A stretch of DNA of 64,000 nt from Diphasiastrum complanatum (taxonomy: Eukaryota; Streptophyta; Lycopodiopsida; Lycopodiales; Lycopodiaceae), in contig CM055101.1 of assembly GCA_029204225.1 (NCBI GenBank), forward strand, positions 31,749,683 to 31,813,682. The letters run 5' to 3'. Position 1 is the first letter of the stretch. Each line of letters starts with the position of its first letter. A program made the translations under genes and the position numbers. The notes beneath the pieces were generated by a model. It had not been told where the DNA came from and made no database searches. It saw nothing but the letters and a program-made list of their open reading frames with translations. Shown in pieces: positions 37,471 to 49,949 of the stretch.

Positions 37471-38370
37471 CGTTACGCAGATTTCAAATTTGAGTGTTTT
37501 GATTGGTCCATGTGTAAGAAAAAATTGAGAAAAAATATAAAAAGAATCTTCACAAAGGGTCTCTTTTGGATTAAGAACTCCTCTAATGAGTTTTGTGTGC
37601 TGAGTTACTACTGACCGATGGGGATCAATCCATTGCCTTCAAATCTCGAGACCGCCGATGAAAGAGGCTTGTCCAAGTACTGCCACCCTCAAGTGGTAAT
37701 ATGAGAACAGGAGACTCTAGTGAGGCAAATGACAGTGGCATGTCAACAATGCCAAACATGTCAAACCAGGATCAGATTGCATTGGAATAACTCGAAAATA
37801 TTATGAGACTCTATGTTATCACCAATGGTAAGATACAGAGCAAAAATGGCTATTTTTGCATATTTCATCATGGTAAGTATTCGCATAGATTCGCGGCGAA
37901 AACTTCAACACATGTGCGAATACTCTACTTACATATCTTGACCAAGAAATCGAAAAAGGCCCCCTTAAATCAAAATTGGCATGTGCGAATAGGTTGGAGG
38001 TACTTTTGCCCTAAGGACCAAAGGCTCTAGAAATATCAGGAAAGTTCAAAGAAGGTGAGAGAAACATAGCAACCTCCTCCAAATTATCTAACGATACAAA
38101 TTCGTGATCTTTCTTCAAATAGTACTCGCATGGTACTCGTTTTGGCAAGCTTGGCCTTTGTGCGAATCTCTTCACTTGTGTGCGAAGTCTCCAGAGCTAA
38201 AACTAGCAGAGTCATACCCCAATACCTCTCGAAAGATCAAAACTTGAAAAATTAGCATCATCAATCCAAGCATGAAAATGAGATCTTCACCGCCAAAAGT
38301 GAAATAGTGAGATATCTTTATACTTAGGCTTGTACATATTCACAATTACCATCAACATCTTGGTCACATA
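37471..38370. other. Spacer, probably gypsy leader
   Basis: No coding domain. Repeated GTGCGAAT words recall the leader at 16.6-17.1 kb. Confidence 0.35.
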
Positions 38371-39076
38371 TTCCTACCTTGTCTAGTTGGGAGAAGCCTT
38401 AGGTATATTCAGTAGGGATTGCCTTGGATATAGCCTGGTAGGGAGCCATAGATAAGCAAGAGTAGGATATCACACTCATCATCCACCATCCATCACCTAA
38501 GTATTGATTTTCTGCTAGAGCACCATGAGTGAGAAGTCAGATCAGCCTCCTCCCAAAGTGGACAGGAGAATTCCACGGATTGATGCACCAAATCTGATGG
38601 GGAAACCAACTCTGTACGATTTTTTCAAGACTTCGAAAACACTTGTACGTTCTAGGGCGATACTTCTAAAGCTGAAAAGCTCAGACTATTCCCCATGATC
38701 CTACTTGGTGACGCAAATGAATGGTATGTGAATAGTAAGAAGTCAGACGCAGCCATGTGGACTGCAGTCACGACGGCCTCAGCTCCTCATCAACATAGAC
38801 CAACCAAGGCCAACCAAGGCCAATAGGCCCAGGTTTTCATCAACCTCGATCCTCTGGTTCTATGACCCATCCTACACCACTTTTACATTCTCAACCAGAG
38901 TCTTCTTATCCATGACCGATCGCTCCCCATCCAACACAACAATCTTTTGTAGAGAGTCGACATATTGCTACATCGTCTATCACACAAGTTGATTCTGACT
39001 ACACAGACCCACTGATGTCCTATATAGAAGATACCAATGTGCCTATTCATCAAGTTGATCCATTTGCACCTTACTA
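38371..39076 (+). pseudogene. Ty3/gypsy LTR end and gag remnant
   Basis: TCTAGTTGGGAGAAGCCTTAGG and GGTAGGGAGCCATAGATAAG near 38385-38455 mark the LTR-end motif. Gag starts at the ATG at 38524 and reads KVDRRIPRIDAPNLMGKPTL; it is frameshifted soon after. KLRLFPMILLGDANEWY-like codons lie across frames near 38680-38720. The rest is a proline/glutamine/serine-rich tail (TQQSFVESRHIATSSITQVD) ending at a stop near 39076. It is the same family as the gag at 17.2 kb. Protease, RT and integrase are missing. Confidence 0.65.
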
Positions 39077-40429
39077 AAATTAGTAGTATTCGATGTGTCT
39101 AGGCTTGTCTAGTCTTACTGATTTTTTTGTCATCCAGGGATACATAGTTGCTTATGATCTTACATCATATCTAGCAATCACGTAAGGTCTATCTCAAACA
39201 TCATTCATAGATAAGACCGAGAATGTACCACCTCAGATCTGTGTCTTCGTTACGTCTTTATGACCAAGCAATTGATATCATACCCTGGAGCCAAGTTTTG
39301 AGCTATTGCCTGATGAATCAGGAGTTTTGTGTCTAGATGATAACCCATACGTTTTATCTGAGTGAAAGTAATCTAAGACATAATTGTCTTATTACATGCT
39401 ACGTAGATGTTATATGTTATCACTTGTTTTTTTTTTGTAACACTGTAGCTATGGCCTTGTGCCAAGTTCGATACTGGATTGCAAGAGTTTGGTCTAAGAG
39501 TGTCATGCAAATCCTTCTATAGAGTTATCTGGTACAATTTTTCATTTTTTCTCTTATTTCAAGTTTTGTCCTGTCAACTATTTCATTTGTTGCTACCTGT
39601 TTGGAAAAAATGTTCGTGAACACCTTGACGAAAAGACACGAACATAAAAAATTCACAAAAGAGAATTTTTTGTGGTACAGCAGGAGAAAGTCAGACGACG
39701 AGAAAGTCAAACAACTCAAAGCGACACAAAAAACGTCGCGACACCTTTTTCTGCCCTCACACTCCAAAAAGGACCAACAAGATCATGCAAGTACCCAGAA
39801 GTACAGATATCTAATCTGATAGCATGATGTCAGCACATACACTCGAGGTCGTGGCTAATCTGCCACTCTTGTAGTTCGTGATTAGCTGTAGATGTTTAAT
39901 CACTCTAATCTAGAAGTTACACGACGCGACTATATACTTTTTAAATGATACTCGATACATACACATGAAGTCTAATGTTGGTAAGCAAGAAGACGAAAAC
40001 ACAGAATACGAGTCCACCTGTGTGTGAGACAATTCTGCATAGGATCTATAGATCCACAAGTCCGCTAGTAAGTGAGACATGAATTCATGGGAGAACTGTA
40101 CTTCACGCCAATGCACTACGTGGATCTGCATGCAGTGCTTGAAGAATCAGAGAACAAAAATCAATAGATGATTATGTAGCCATTGCGCACATATCACTCT
40201 TATCTTGTCTGATCTTGAATGTAAATTAGTCTGTTGTTATTCGTGTGTCTGATTCACTTGTTCATTTAATTCCGCACCTTGGTTTGAATTTTGTTGAATG
40301 TTGTGTTAATCTAAAACGTAGATCAGCAGTCTCTGTCTACATTTTGGAGGACTGTAGGAATGATACAGTTGGCAGTGACCAGCAATTATATCTGAAATCC
40401 ATCCGAATCATCGTTGTGTTTCGCGTTTA
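39077..40429. other. Spacer without a recognised gene
   Basis: Short open frames on both strands (for example a lysine-rich one at 39601-39819) show no known domain. Possibly old retroelement DNA. Confidence 0.4.
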
Positions 40430-40504
40430 CGATTCTCATCACTACCCGTTTCAATCCATCATCGGCTCACTAATGTACGCAATGATCTACATCTTTTTGC
40501 CTTA
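40430..40504 (+). pseudogene. Short copia RT/RNase H fragment
   Basis: The end of an open frame reads HHYPFQSIIGSLMYAMIY, the conserved start of copia RNase H (PYxxxxGSLMYA). Only about 25 residues are recognisable. Confidence 0.6.
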
Positions 40505-40599
40505 ACAAATTTTTAGGCACCTTCGTCTTTTTCGCACCTTAGCGAAAAATGCGACACACTGGCCAAGTGGCCAGAATGTGTAAGTGGTAGAACTCCAGC

Positions 40600-41206
40600 T
40601 AGATAGGTTGTAATGTTGTTATTGGATGTGTGACAAATCAAAGTTCATGAGGTCCAATAGAATTAAGAGGTGGAAGTATCAATGATCCAATAGGATTTGA
40701 GTTTTGCTTGAGAATGATCCAATAGAATCAAGAGGTGATCATAAATGAGGTCCAATAGTTTTTGAGGGTGAACTACCTCATTGATCTACTAGTCTCATTG
40801 TACTTCTCATTTTTGTTCTAAGTAATTTGGAGATCAATCAAGTTTTTGAGTTTGTGTTTACTTGCTTTCTCTCTCTACCCGAGAGCTATTGATTGCATTC
40901 TCTCTCTAGTTGAGAGTTATTGATTGCATTCTCTCTCTACCCGAGAGCTATTGATTGCATTCTCTCTCTACTTGAGAGCTAGCCTTTTCCATACTTAGTT
41001 TTTTTGAGGGAGCACTTCCCAGGCGTGTGTATGTACTTTGGTTTTGAGTTAATGCATGTGGTAGTGTGTTTTTGCCTTTGAGAGTGAGATAAATCTTGAA
41101 TCTCAATCTAATCTTGATCATTTGCATTCACACACATTAGGAGATCTAAATCACACTTAGTGGACACTCCACACGTGTGAAATTCATAGCTATAAGCTAC
41201 AATTAA
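40600..41206 (+). repeat. Diverged copia LTR, same family as the 13.6-kb element
   Basis: It shares in order the repeated GGTCCAATAGAATTAAGAGG blocks, GATCTACTAGTCTCATTGTAC, the CTCTCTCTACCCGAGAG blocks and the terminal CACACGTGTGAAATTCA with the reverse complement of the 737-bp LTR. It reads on the plus strand. Copia gag follows 2.1 kb downstream, so this may be the 5' LTR of that element. The expected iMet primer site directly after it is not intact. Confidence 0.75.
40868..40981. repeat. 31-bp tandem repeat inside the LTR, ~3.7 copies
   Basis: TCTCTCTCTACCCGAGAGCT followed by ATTGATTGCAT is repeated at 31-bp steps with ACCC/AGTT/ACTT variants. The 737-bp LTR has only two such blocks. Confidence 0.85.
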
Positions 41207-42895
<1,689 letters not shown>

Positions 42896-43255
42896 AAAAT
42901 TGGCAGATTTGATTGTAAGTAGATTTCACATCATCGTATCTTCATTCCAACTTTGTGAAGGAGTGCTAGAACTGAGATTATAAGTCCACTTGTTGGATTA
43001 GAAATCTAATTTGAGTGAAACACTACAAGAAAGAGACCTTAGTGAGTTTCTAGAGACAATCAAATCCATTTTTTGACAAGATTTGTTTGAAAGTAGTTTT
43101 CACTTCATCTTATCTTCATTCCAGCTTTGTGAGGGAGATAGAACTATGATTATAAGTCCATTTGTTGGAATAGATATCAAATTTGAGTGAAACACTACAA
43201 GTGTGAGACCGTTGTGAGTTTCAAATCAATCATATCTATTTTTTGTTTGTAGAAG
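42896..43255. repeat. ~180-bp tandem duplication in the copia leader
   Basis: Both copies contain ATCTTCATTCCA(A/G)CTTTGTG, ATTATAAGTCCA(C/T)TTGTTGG and TTTGAGTGAAACACTACAAG, about 180 bp apart. CACTACAAGAAA in the first copy resembles a CACTA transposon end but sits inside this direct repeat. Confidence 0.8.
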
Positions 43256-43270
43256 TCACTAGTAAGATGA

Positions 43271-44507
43271 GATCTGCTATACCTTCTAGAAGCTAGTGAG
43301 AGATTGAATTCTACAAATTATGCTGTTTGGAAGGTTAGGATGGAGTCACTCTTGGTGCTCCAAGACCTTTATGAGTTCTTGATTGAAGATGAAGATGAAC
43401 CTCTAGGTGCACATGAGTTAGCTAGATACAAGAAGAGATCTAGGCTTGCACTTCATTGTGTGAGGATGAATGTGAGCAATGATTTGTTGAGAGAAGTATC
43501 AGCATGTACTAGTGCTAAAGAGGCTTGGGAGTCTTTAAAATCAATCTATGAATCTAGTAACACTTCAAGAATACTCATGCTTAGAAATAAGATTTTGCAA
43601 AGCATGAGGAGAAGTGAGGAGAGTGCACGGGATTATGTACTCAGAATCAAGTCTCTAAATAGGGAGTTGGCTTCCATTGGAGAGAAGATTCATGATGGAG
43701 AGCTTGTACAAATTGTCCTTAATGATCTAGGAGATGACTTTGCAAATTTGGTCCAAAATTTTGCCATCCAAGACACTGCCAACTATAGAAAAACTTCACA
43801 GTGTATTAGTGGCTGAAGAGTGTAGGATGCTCCACACCAAGGCAGGAATGAGTCCATTGTCTTTGTAGGATGGAGATGAGAAAGCCAATTTCTCATTCAA
43901 GGAAAAAAAGAAGACCAAAGGAAAGAAGAAGCATCCCAAGGAGGCCAAAAAAGAGGATGATGCATCAAGCTCAAAGGACAAGTCAAAGCAAAAATGCTTC
44001 TTTTGTGGAAAGAAGGGGAATTATGCATCCGAATGCTACAAGAGGCTAAGAGCAAAAGAGGAGGAGGACAAACAAGGGAACCTTGCATATGAAGAGGATG
44101 GAGATGAGGAGATCTCATCTTTGATGACATCTACATCCACTCCAATAAGCAAAAGCAACTCAAAGGACACTTGGTGGATTTATAGTGGGGCTAGCTCCCA
44201 CATGACTTTCCAAAAGGACACATTATCAACCTTACACTCTTTCAATGGTGCTAGTAAATTTGTTTCTTTAGCAAATGATCAAGAATGTAAGATAGATGGT
44301 ATTGGTACCATCTCATTAAGTCTAGGATCTAGCAAAAGGATGAATCTAGGCAATGTCCTTTTTGTACCATCAATTACCAAAAGCTTGCTTAGTGTTGGAC
44401 AACTAATGGATGATGGTTTAGATGTTCACTTCAAGCATGGAGTTTGTTCCATCATGAAGAATGATATTTGCATAGAAAATGGTGTTACAAGTCTCATTCT
44501 TTGAGGA
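43271..44507 (+). pseudogene. Ty1/copia gag-protease (best preserved copy in the window)
   Basis: A gag frame of about 170 codons begins near RLNSTNYAVWKVRMESLL and continues through LHCVRMNVSNDLLREV and AKEAWESLKSIYESSNTSR. It shifts frame and meets a stop near 43800-43870. A lysine-rich linker, a CCHC knuckle (CFFCGKKGNYASEC, near 44000) and a protease follow, with WWIYSGASSHMTFQ in place of the active WxxDSGAS (aspartate replaced by tyrosine). The frame stays open to 44504 (SITKSLLSVGQLMDDG). Integrase and RT are missing. The lost catalytic aspartate shows a dead protease. The copy at 11.0-12.1 kb is the same family but more decayed. Confidence 0.88.
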
Positions 44508-44758
44508 CTTACAATTTTGAAAAGGTGGCAAAGAGCAAATTTGTTATTAGAAATTTTGTTACTTTATGAGTGAAATTCATATTTGTTCAAAGTCTTTGCA
44601 CTTCATTCAGTATTACCCATAATCTGTAGGTTACTTGTCAATGTGCCATGGACACCGATAATGAATATATGTCAAATTACGATAGGATTGGAATGCAAGT
44701 AAATACGATAATCAAAGCGACTTGTATGATAATGGTGATGGTGGTGATTGTTTGGTTG

Positions 44759-44895
44759 AAGAGCAATTTGATGATATGGACGTGCATGAACAGTATCCAG
44801 ATGAAGATCCTTTTTGTCAACAAGATGCAGAGCAACTTGATGATATGGACGTGCATGAACAATATCCAGATGAGAATCTTTGTTGTCAACAAGAT
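44759..44895 (+). repeat. 69-bp in-frame tandem duplication
   Basis: GATGATATGGACGTGCATGA, CAGTATCCAGATGA and TTGTCAACAAGATG occur twice at 69-bp spacing. In one frame the units read DDMDVHEQYPDEDPFCQQD and a close copy, inside a 62-codon open frame of unknown origin. Confidence 0.85.
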
Positions 44896-44984
44896 GATCA
44901 AAAATATTAGCTTGGTGGTGCAAAGGAGTATAATTATGATTAAGAAACTTCTTAAGGCAAGGAACAGACCCTTTTTGAGATCAA

Positions 44985-45260
44985 AAAGGGCCCTATGTAT
45001 GAAAGATATGTTTAGAATGTATGTGGCTCACAAGCAATTTCATTGGAGAAATTATATTTCTTTGATTGAGTTTGCATATAATAGTAGAAAACATTTTGCT
45101 ACAAGTTAGTGTATTTATGCTAGTGTACGGTTTTCAACCTATATCAACAGTAGTTGTGAAGATTAAATCAGTTAAGATTCAAAAATTTGTTGATTTTTTG
45201 CATGAAATGCAAGAGATGATGCGATTAGCTCATGAGAGTATCCTCAGTGCTCAAGATTGA
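44985..45260 (+). pseudogene. Ty3/gypsy integrase fragment
   Basis: WRNYISLIEFAYNSRKHFAT, then after a frameshift near 45110 MLVYGFQPISTVVVK and LAHESILSAQD, follow the distal integrase core of gypsy elements (W...L...EFAYN...H..T...PF...YG..P). Compare the longer minus-strand copy at 59.4-60.1 kb. About 90 residues remain. Confidence 0.75.
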
Positions 45261-45695
45261 GTCAGGCGCTTTAGATCTTCATGAACATTTTTTCATAATC
45301 TAGATAAACCTTTATTTAAAGAGTAAGACAAATAAATAGGTCCATCAAAAGATACTTTGTTACCTTCTAAATATAGGCTTTTTTTAATTAGGGATATATG
45401 TTTTTGGAGCTGTAAAGGCCTACCAAAAACAAGTTTAATTTAAAGCTAAAAAATATAATTCCTAGGGCCAACTTGACTAGCACATTGAGTGTGCTCCAAA
45501 AAACAAAACTTAATTTTTTTTTTTTGTATACTATCATGCCATCAAGCCAACCTTTATAGGCCCATAAGCATTGTATAATGATAAAAACAAACCTATATTT
45601 AGAGGGTAACAAAGTGTCCTACGATGGATCTATTTCAAATTTGATGGATAATGGGATTTTTAAATATGTACCAATCCACAACTTTTTGCTTATAA
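45261..45695. other. Spacer without a recognised gene
   Basis: AT-rich, with a T tract at about 45515. No domain readable. Confidence 0.4.
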
Positions 45696-45709
45696 AAAAT
45701 CGTGTAGTG

Positions 45710-45795
45710 CTTCTTGGTTTCCAAGGGGAGGCTCGAACCTGGGATCAAAGAAACTTTGGATGCCAAGCTAACCAGTTGAGCCAACCCCGTTGGGT
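45710..45795 (-). mobile_element. tRNA-like retrosequence (minimal SINE) with 14-bp target duplications
   Basis: The minus strand reads GGGGTTGGCTCAACTGGTTA, then GGTTCGAGCCTCCCC. These match a pol III A box (TGGCTCAACTGG) and B box (GGTTCGAGCC) at tRNA-like spacing. The 86-bp unit is flanked by the identical 14 bp AAAATCGTGTAGTG at 45696-45709 and 45796-45809, as expected after reverse transcription and insertion. Acceptor and anticodon stems do not pair well, so it is not a functional tRNA gene. It is either a retroposed tRNA-derived RNA or a very short SINE. Confidence 0.7.
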
Positions 45796-45809
45796 AAAAT
45801 CGTGTAGTG

Positions 45810-46643
45810 GCATGAAAAGATAAGCACACCATGTGCTACCTTTTTGTTGCAGAATGTCAAAAACCCCCATAACCACTAGTCTTATTTATAGCTATTGGTA
45901 CTTTTTGGCAAAAAATTTCAATGGGTAAAATCATTGCCATGCTTAACTAATGAAAACAATACTTGTATTTATCAGTCAATAAAGGTTTTCAAGATAGCAT
46001 GATACTTAAAAGAAAAAGTTGACATGTATTTGATGAGAGGTCTAGTAATAAACAATTAGTGAATTGGTTAGAACTTCTTTTAGGCCTTGGTACATTTTCT
46101 GTCCATAATAAAGTTTTGACAAGGTGGAGGTCTTTTTAGTCTCTCGCTAAATTATAAAGATTATATATGCATTTTTGCATTTTTATTAAATTTTAATCTA
46201 TACGAATTGCACAAAGTAAACATTTTGATATTGATTATTGCATCAACTAAAGTTGAAATTTACATGAAAAAGGGTTCGTAGAAGAATCAGAACCTTCTAG
46301 AGAGAAATCATTTTTTTTGTTGTTAGTATAAAGTTGGTGGACTTCTGTCTCGCGAGATGCGCTAAAAAGGGTATGAAATTTTTTTGGATAGATTTTGTGT
46401 TGGGTCGTAAAAAAAAGTTTTCCAAAAGCATGGGGATAATGGGGGGTTATACCACAACAAAAATAAAGCAGCACCTAAAAGAGGCGTGTAGGCCACAAGA
46501 GAGTGGCACATGCCAACGCACTGGGAATAGGCACAGCAGCTGCATCTTCACGAAGTAGAAAGCATAGAGTTAGAGTAGGAACAGGAGTCGCCCATCAATT
46601 CTATCAATGACTCGTTTTGTATTAAGCGAGCAAGCACTTCTTC
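45810..46643. other. Spacer upstream of the F-box gene
   Basis: No coding domain recognised. The distal part probably contains the F-box gene promoter, but I cannot single out a TATA box or start site. Confidence 0.4.
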
Positions 46644-46727
46644 GCCTCTGCTTCCCTTCCCTTTCACGAACCTTGTTTTTCCTTTGCCTCTGCTTCCCTT
46701 CCCTTTCACGATCCTTGTTTTTCCCTT
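46644..46727 (+). repeat. 42-bp tandem duplication in the F-box 5' leader
   Basis: GCCTCTGCTTCCCTTCCCTT followed by TCACGAACCTTGTTTTTCC starts at 46644 and 46686. Pyrimidine-rich, as plant 5' leaders often are. Confidence 0.85.
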
Positions 46728-47048
46728 GGAGTGTTGAATTTCAATTCAAAGTATGTATGGATGAAGATCTATCTCTGGAGGTGTGGCTTCCTTGCTCCAC
46801 AAGACATGCGTTAGCGTGTTTTCAAACCAGGTTGTTGATCAATTGAAGATACACCTCAGCCTTCCTTCATATTCCTACAGCCCAATTTCTTTTTTCTTTG
46901 TGAGCTCCTCTCTTGCCTTGGTTGATCTGTTAGTTTTTGTGCACTGCAAACAGTGGGGCGTAATTCGGTCAGATTTTTGTGGATAAAGACTTTGACTTTT
47001 ATTTGATCTTTCCAGATTGCAATTGCAGGCTTGAATGAGCTATTTGGG

Positions 47049-48215
47049 ATGGAAAGTACATCACCCACCGTGAAGAGTGAACGTGGCGATGCAGTATGGG
47101 GCAAACTTCCTGATGCCTTGACAGAGAACATTCTTGCGCGGTTGCCCATTCCGATCCTTGCACAATCGCGCCTGGTATGCAAAAACTGGAACTCCATCAT
47201 ACTCTCTGATGCATTGACTGAGCTTAGATCACAGAACAATCCCGTAGAGACCTGGTTTCTGATTTCCTGGAAGCCGCAAAAGTCCATCGTCGTCTACGAT
47301 CCAAGCTCAAGACACTGGCATGAAATGCCTGCTCATTCGTTGATAGCTGGAGACTCTCAAATATTGGGCACGGCTGGTGGCTTGCTCTTTGTAGTCTCCT
47401 ACTTCAAATGCTCTTCGGGCGGCACAGACTCTGAAGGCCATTGGTACTACGAAGACTTCCAGTTCACAGTATGCAATCCTCTCACTGGATCGTGGCGTAA
47501 AATTTCTTGCAACAATTCAGTTCTTGACATCTACATTGTAGGCATGACCTACAACCACCAGAGCAATTCCTACATTATTCTGCTATGTGGGTCTTCTGCG
47601 AGAGGGAAGCAGTATCTGGCAACAGAAGTGTATGAGTCTTCCACTGATTGTTGGACAGATGGGGATGACTTCATTTTGCCAGAATCTGAAACCCACTTTG
47701 AGTTTGTGCAGAGGGAGGCAGTGTGCGTTGATGGGTTCTTTTTCTGCCTGTTGAATGACACAGTTCATGCATATGATCTTCAAAGGGGAAAATGGACTCC
47801 ACTCCCTGCAAAAGTGCCACCCACCGATGCATTCATCTCACTTTTGGGATGCTGCAGTGGCCTGCTGATGGTAACAGAGCTTGCTCCTCTGCAGTTGTCC
47901 CCGGGTGATGCTTCCCTGCCTTTCAGGATCTGGGAGCTGGAGCAGTCAACCATGAAATGGGTGGAAAAACAGATGGCTCCCCCATCCTTATCTAACACCT
48001 TTTTCGATCCGGGCTGGCACGAGGATTATTATGTATTTGGACAGGGTGAATGGCTTTGTTTGTGGACTTTAGAGGAGGATTTCAGAGCATTTGCTTATGA
48101 TTGTTCAAGGAAGCAATGGCATCAACTGCCCAGAAGTCATCTGCTTGAAGGTCTAGACTGGCTTGACAATCTCTGCGGCATGCCTTTTGAGCCTAGCTTC
48201 AAGGCAAGGGTGTAA
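47049..48215 (+). CDS. F-box protein with a kelch/F-box-associated C-terminal region
   Basis: The frame encodes 388 residues from ATG 47049 (MESTSPTVKSERG) to TAA 48213-48215 without introns. The F-box is at about residues 16-58 (VWGKLPDALTENILARLPIP, then SRLVCKNWNSIIL). It is followed by kelch-like strands with the usual landmarks (VYDPSSRHWHEMPA, GTAGGLLFVVSY, VCNPLTGSWRKI, VYESSTDCWTDGD, VHAYDLQRGKWTPLP). F-box proteins bind SKP1 and act as substrate receptors of SCF ubiquitin ligases, the C-terminal part choosing the target. TTGCAG at 47028 could be a splice acceptor for a 5'-UTR intron. The open frame extends seven codons upstream to a TTG without an ATG, so 47049 is chosen. Length and domain order fit single-exon plant F-box/kelch proteins. 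I cannot name the orthologue. Confidence 0.92.
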   Translation: MESTSPTVKSERGDAVWGKLPDALTENILARLPIPILAQSRLVCKNWNSIILSDALTELRSQNNPVETWFLISWKPQKSIVVYDPSSRHWHEMPAHSLIAGDSQILGTAGGLLFVVSYFKCSSGGTDSEGHWYYEDFQFTVCNPLTGSWRKISCNNSVLDIYIVGMTYNHQSNSYIILLCGSSARGKQYLATEVYESSTDCWTDGDDFILPESETHFEFVQREAVCVDGFFFCLLNDTVHAYDLQRGKWTPLPAKVPPTDAFISLLGCCSGLLMVTELAPLQLSPGDASLPFRIWELEQSTMKWVEKQMAPPSLSNTFFDPGWHEDYYVFGQGEWLCLWTLEEDFRAFAYDCSRKQWHQLPRSHLLEGLDWLDNLCGMPFEPSFKARV

Positions 48216-49060
48216 CATTCTCTTAACTTTCTTCAGCTTTCAAGAATAAGGCTAAGGTATTCAATTTCTACAGGGAAATGAACTTGATTTACCTTCAGGT
48301 TTGAGAGAACAGGTTTTTGCTATCTTATTGGCATGAACATTTGCACTTAAATTTGATAGACCCAGAAATAAGCAATTTGTATTATAGGTTTATCTTCAAG
48401 AATTGGTGGTGTGGGAGTAGCATTATAAGTAGGAGACATCTCAACTTGAGGTCCTCCTTCATAAGAGCTATAGAAGAATTGTTTTGCTGCTTTAGGGCTT
48501 TAAACTAGCTGGAGTTAGGGTTCTAGTTAATTTAGGTCCACTTTGGGGTCCAATCAAAGACTTTGAGAGTTAAGACCCTCTTTTATGATGGTGGGTTCAT
48601 GAAAGTTCAGTTTAAAAAACACATTATATAAGACCCACATTTCGAAACAAGTTTGGTTGCACTAAGATAGTAATTTTATCCAATGTGGTACTCGTCAATT
48701 TATGTGTCTTTTGACATCTTGAGATTGTGCTCGCAAGTGATTACATGAACTTAGAATTGGATGCAACCAAAAGACATTGCATCATTAATGTCATATTACA
48801 ATCTTTAGAATTAAACATGTCCATTCCATCGTTTTCTTAGTCTAGGAAAAATTGAGGTGACTTATTCTCATAGAAAATATGTGGACGTTGATAACTAGAT
48901 GAGCCATTTTTGCACATTATTTGGGCTCTCGCCCAAGCATATTATATGGTGTTATACTTTATGATCTAGCGCTTGATATTTGGTCATGTGCTATGATTAT
49001 TACTAGCCCTAACTAGGAAATAATAGGGTCTCAGACTCCATAAATAGGCATGCGAGCTTC
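48216..49060. other. Spacer downstream of the F-box gene
   Basis: The proximal part should hold the 3' UTR, but no clear AATAAA is assigned. No further gene recognised. Confidence 0.4.
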
Positions 49061-49072
49061 GCTATTGTTGGG

Positions 49073-49545
49073 ATGGTTTTGCATAAGATTGAAACACTTT
49101 TGGTTGCAAATGTGGTACAAAGAGCATGTGACGATTTTGGATTTTGCAAAAATGCATGTCTAATGATCTTCAAAATTGTACAAGAGCATTTTCTCAAGTA
49201 TAGTAAAATAGACTTATCTTCTCCATCCATTTCAAGTAAGAGTAGCAAGAAATTATTCCAACAAAAAAATGTGTAAATTTGCAAGCCAACCATTTCATAT
49301 ATCTAATTTATATAAATATGAAAGTGGTGAGCTCAAATACAATGACTGCAATAGTTAAAATCTTGATCTTCAAATGGTTCCTGAGGATATGCTCCAATTT
49401 CTTGATCTCAAAAGGTTCTTGAATGTATGGGAAAAGCACATTGGCAAGCAAGAAAATTATTTTATCAAGTTACCATGGTGGACATAATTTTTAAAAGATT
49501 TGTTTAGTTCAACTTTTTCACATGAGACATATTCCATCATATCAT
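49073..49545 (+). pseudogene. Decayed relative of the unknown gene at 29.0-30.4 kb
   Basis: The frame at 49073-49276 reads IETLLVANVVQRACDDFGF, then CLMIFKIVQEHFLKYSKID. This parallels VGKILDTTLLQGACDFSSI and YATMFKMIKDAFAQVNIKK near the start of the 29-kb gene. At about 49430-49480 GKAHWQARKLFYQVT parallels EKSHWQARAAFHKST of its last exon. The middle is missing and stops intervene. The order of both segments is kept on the same strand. This makes the family at least two-copy in the window. Confidence 0.55.
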
Positions 49546-49949
49546 AAGCAAGTTCACATGATTGGAGAAACTTTTGTCAATTTTTCTTTAGCGAAGATGC
49601 CTAAATGAATAAGAAGGCACATATTTTATCGAATTGAATTATTTATTTACTTTCGAACTGAATATAGTCATGCTAGGGCCCAAATTCTACTAGAGCCTTA
49701 CAAAAATTTTCATCATATTTAATACAAGCATGTGATTCATTGTATGGCAAACATGGAGGGGACTGAAAGTATTACAACTAATTGTGCATCATCTGTAAGC
49801 AAAAAGTAAATTAAATCTAGATTGTCTAAAATGGGACGTCCACTACACGAAAAATGCATGAACTAGGAAATAGAGCACTTGTGATCATAAATATGGAAAG
49901 GAGGGAGGCGTGTCAGGAACATCAATGCAAAAATTTCATTAAAGAAAAC
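49546..49949. other. Spacer without a recognised gene
   Basis: No coding domain or structured repeat seen. Confidence 0.35.

Noticed and set aside
43020-43205. CACTA transposon end (CACTACAAGAAA)
   Set aside because: The word lies inside a ~180-bp direct duplication of the copia leader, and the second copy has changed to CACTACAAGTGT. No inverted partner was found.
45710-45795. Functional tRNA gene
   Set aside because: A and B boxes are present, but the acceptor and anticodon stems do not pair properly and flanking duplications show retroposition.
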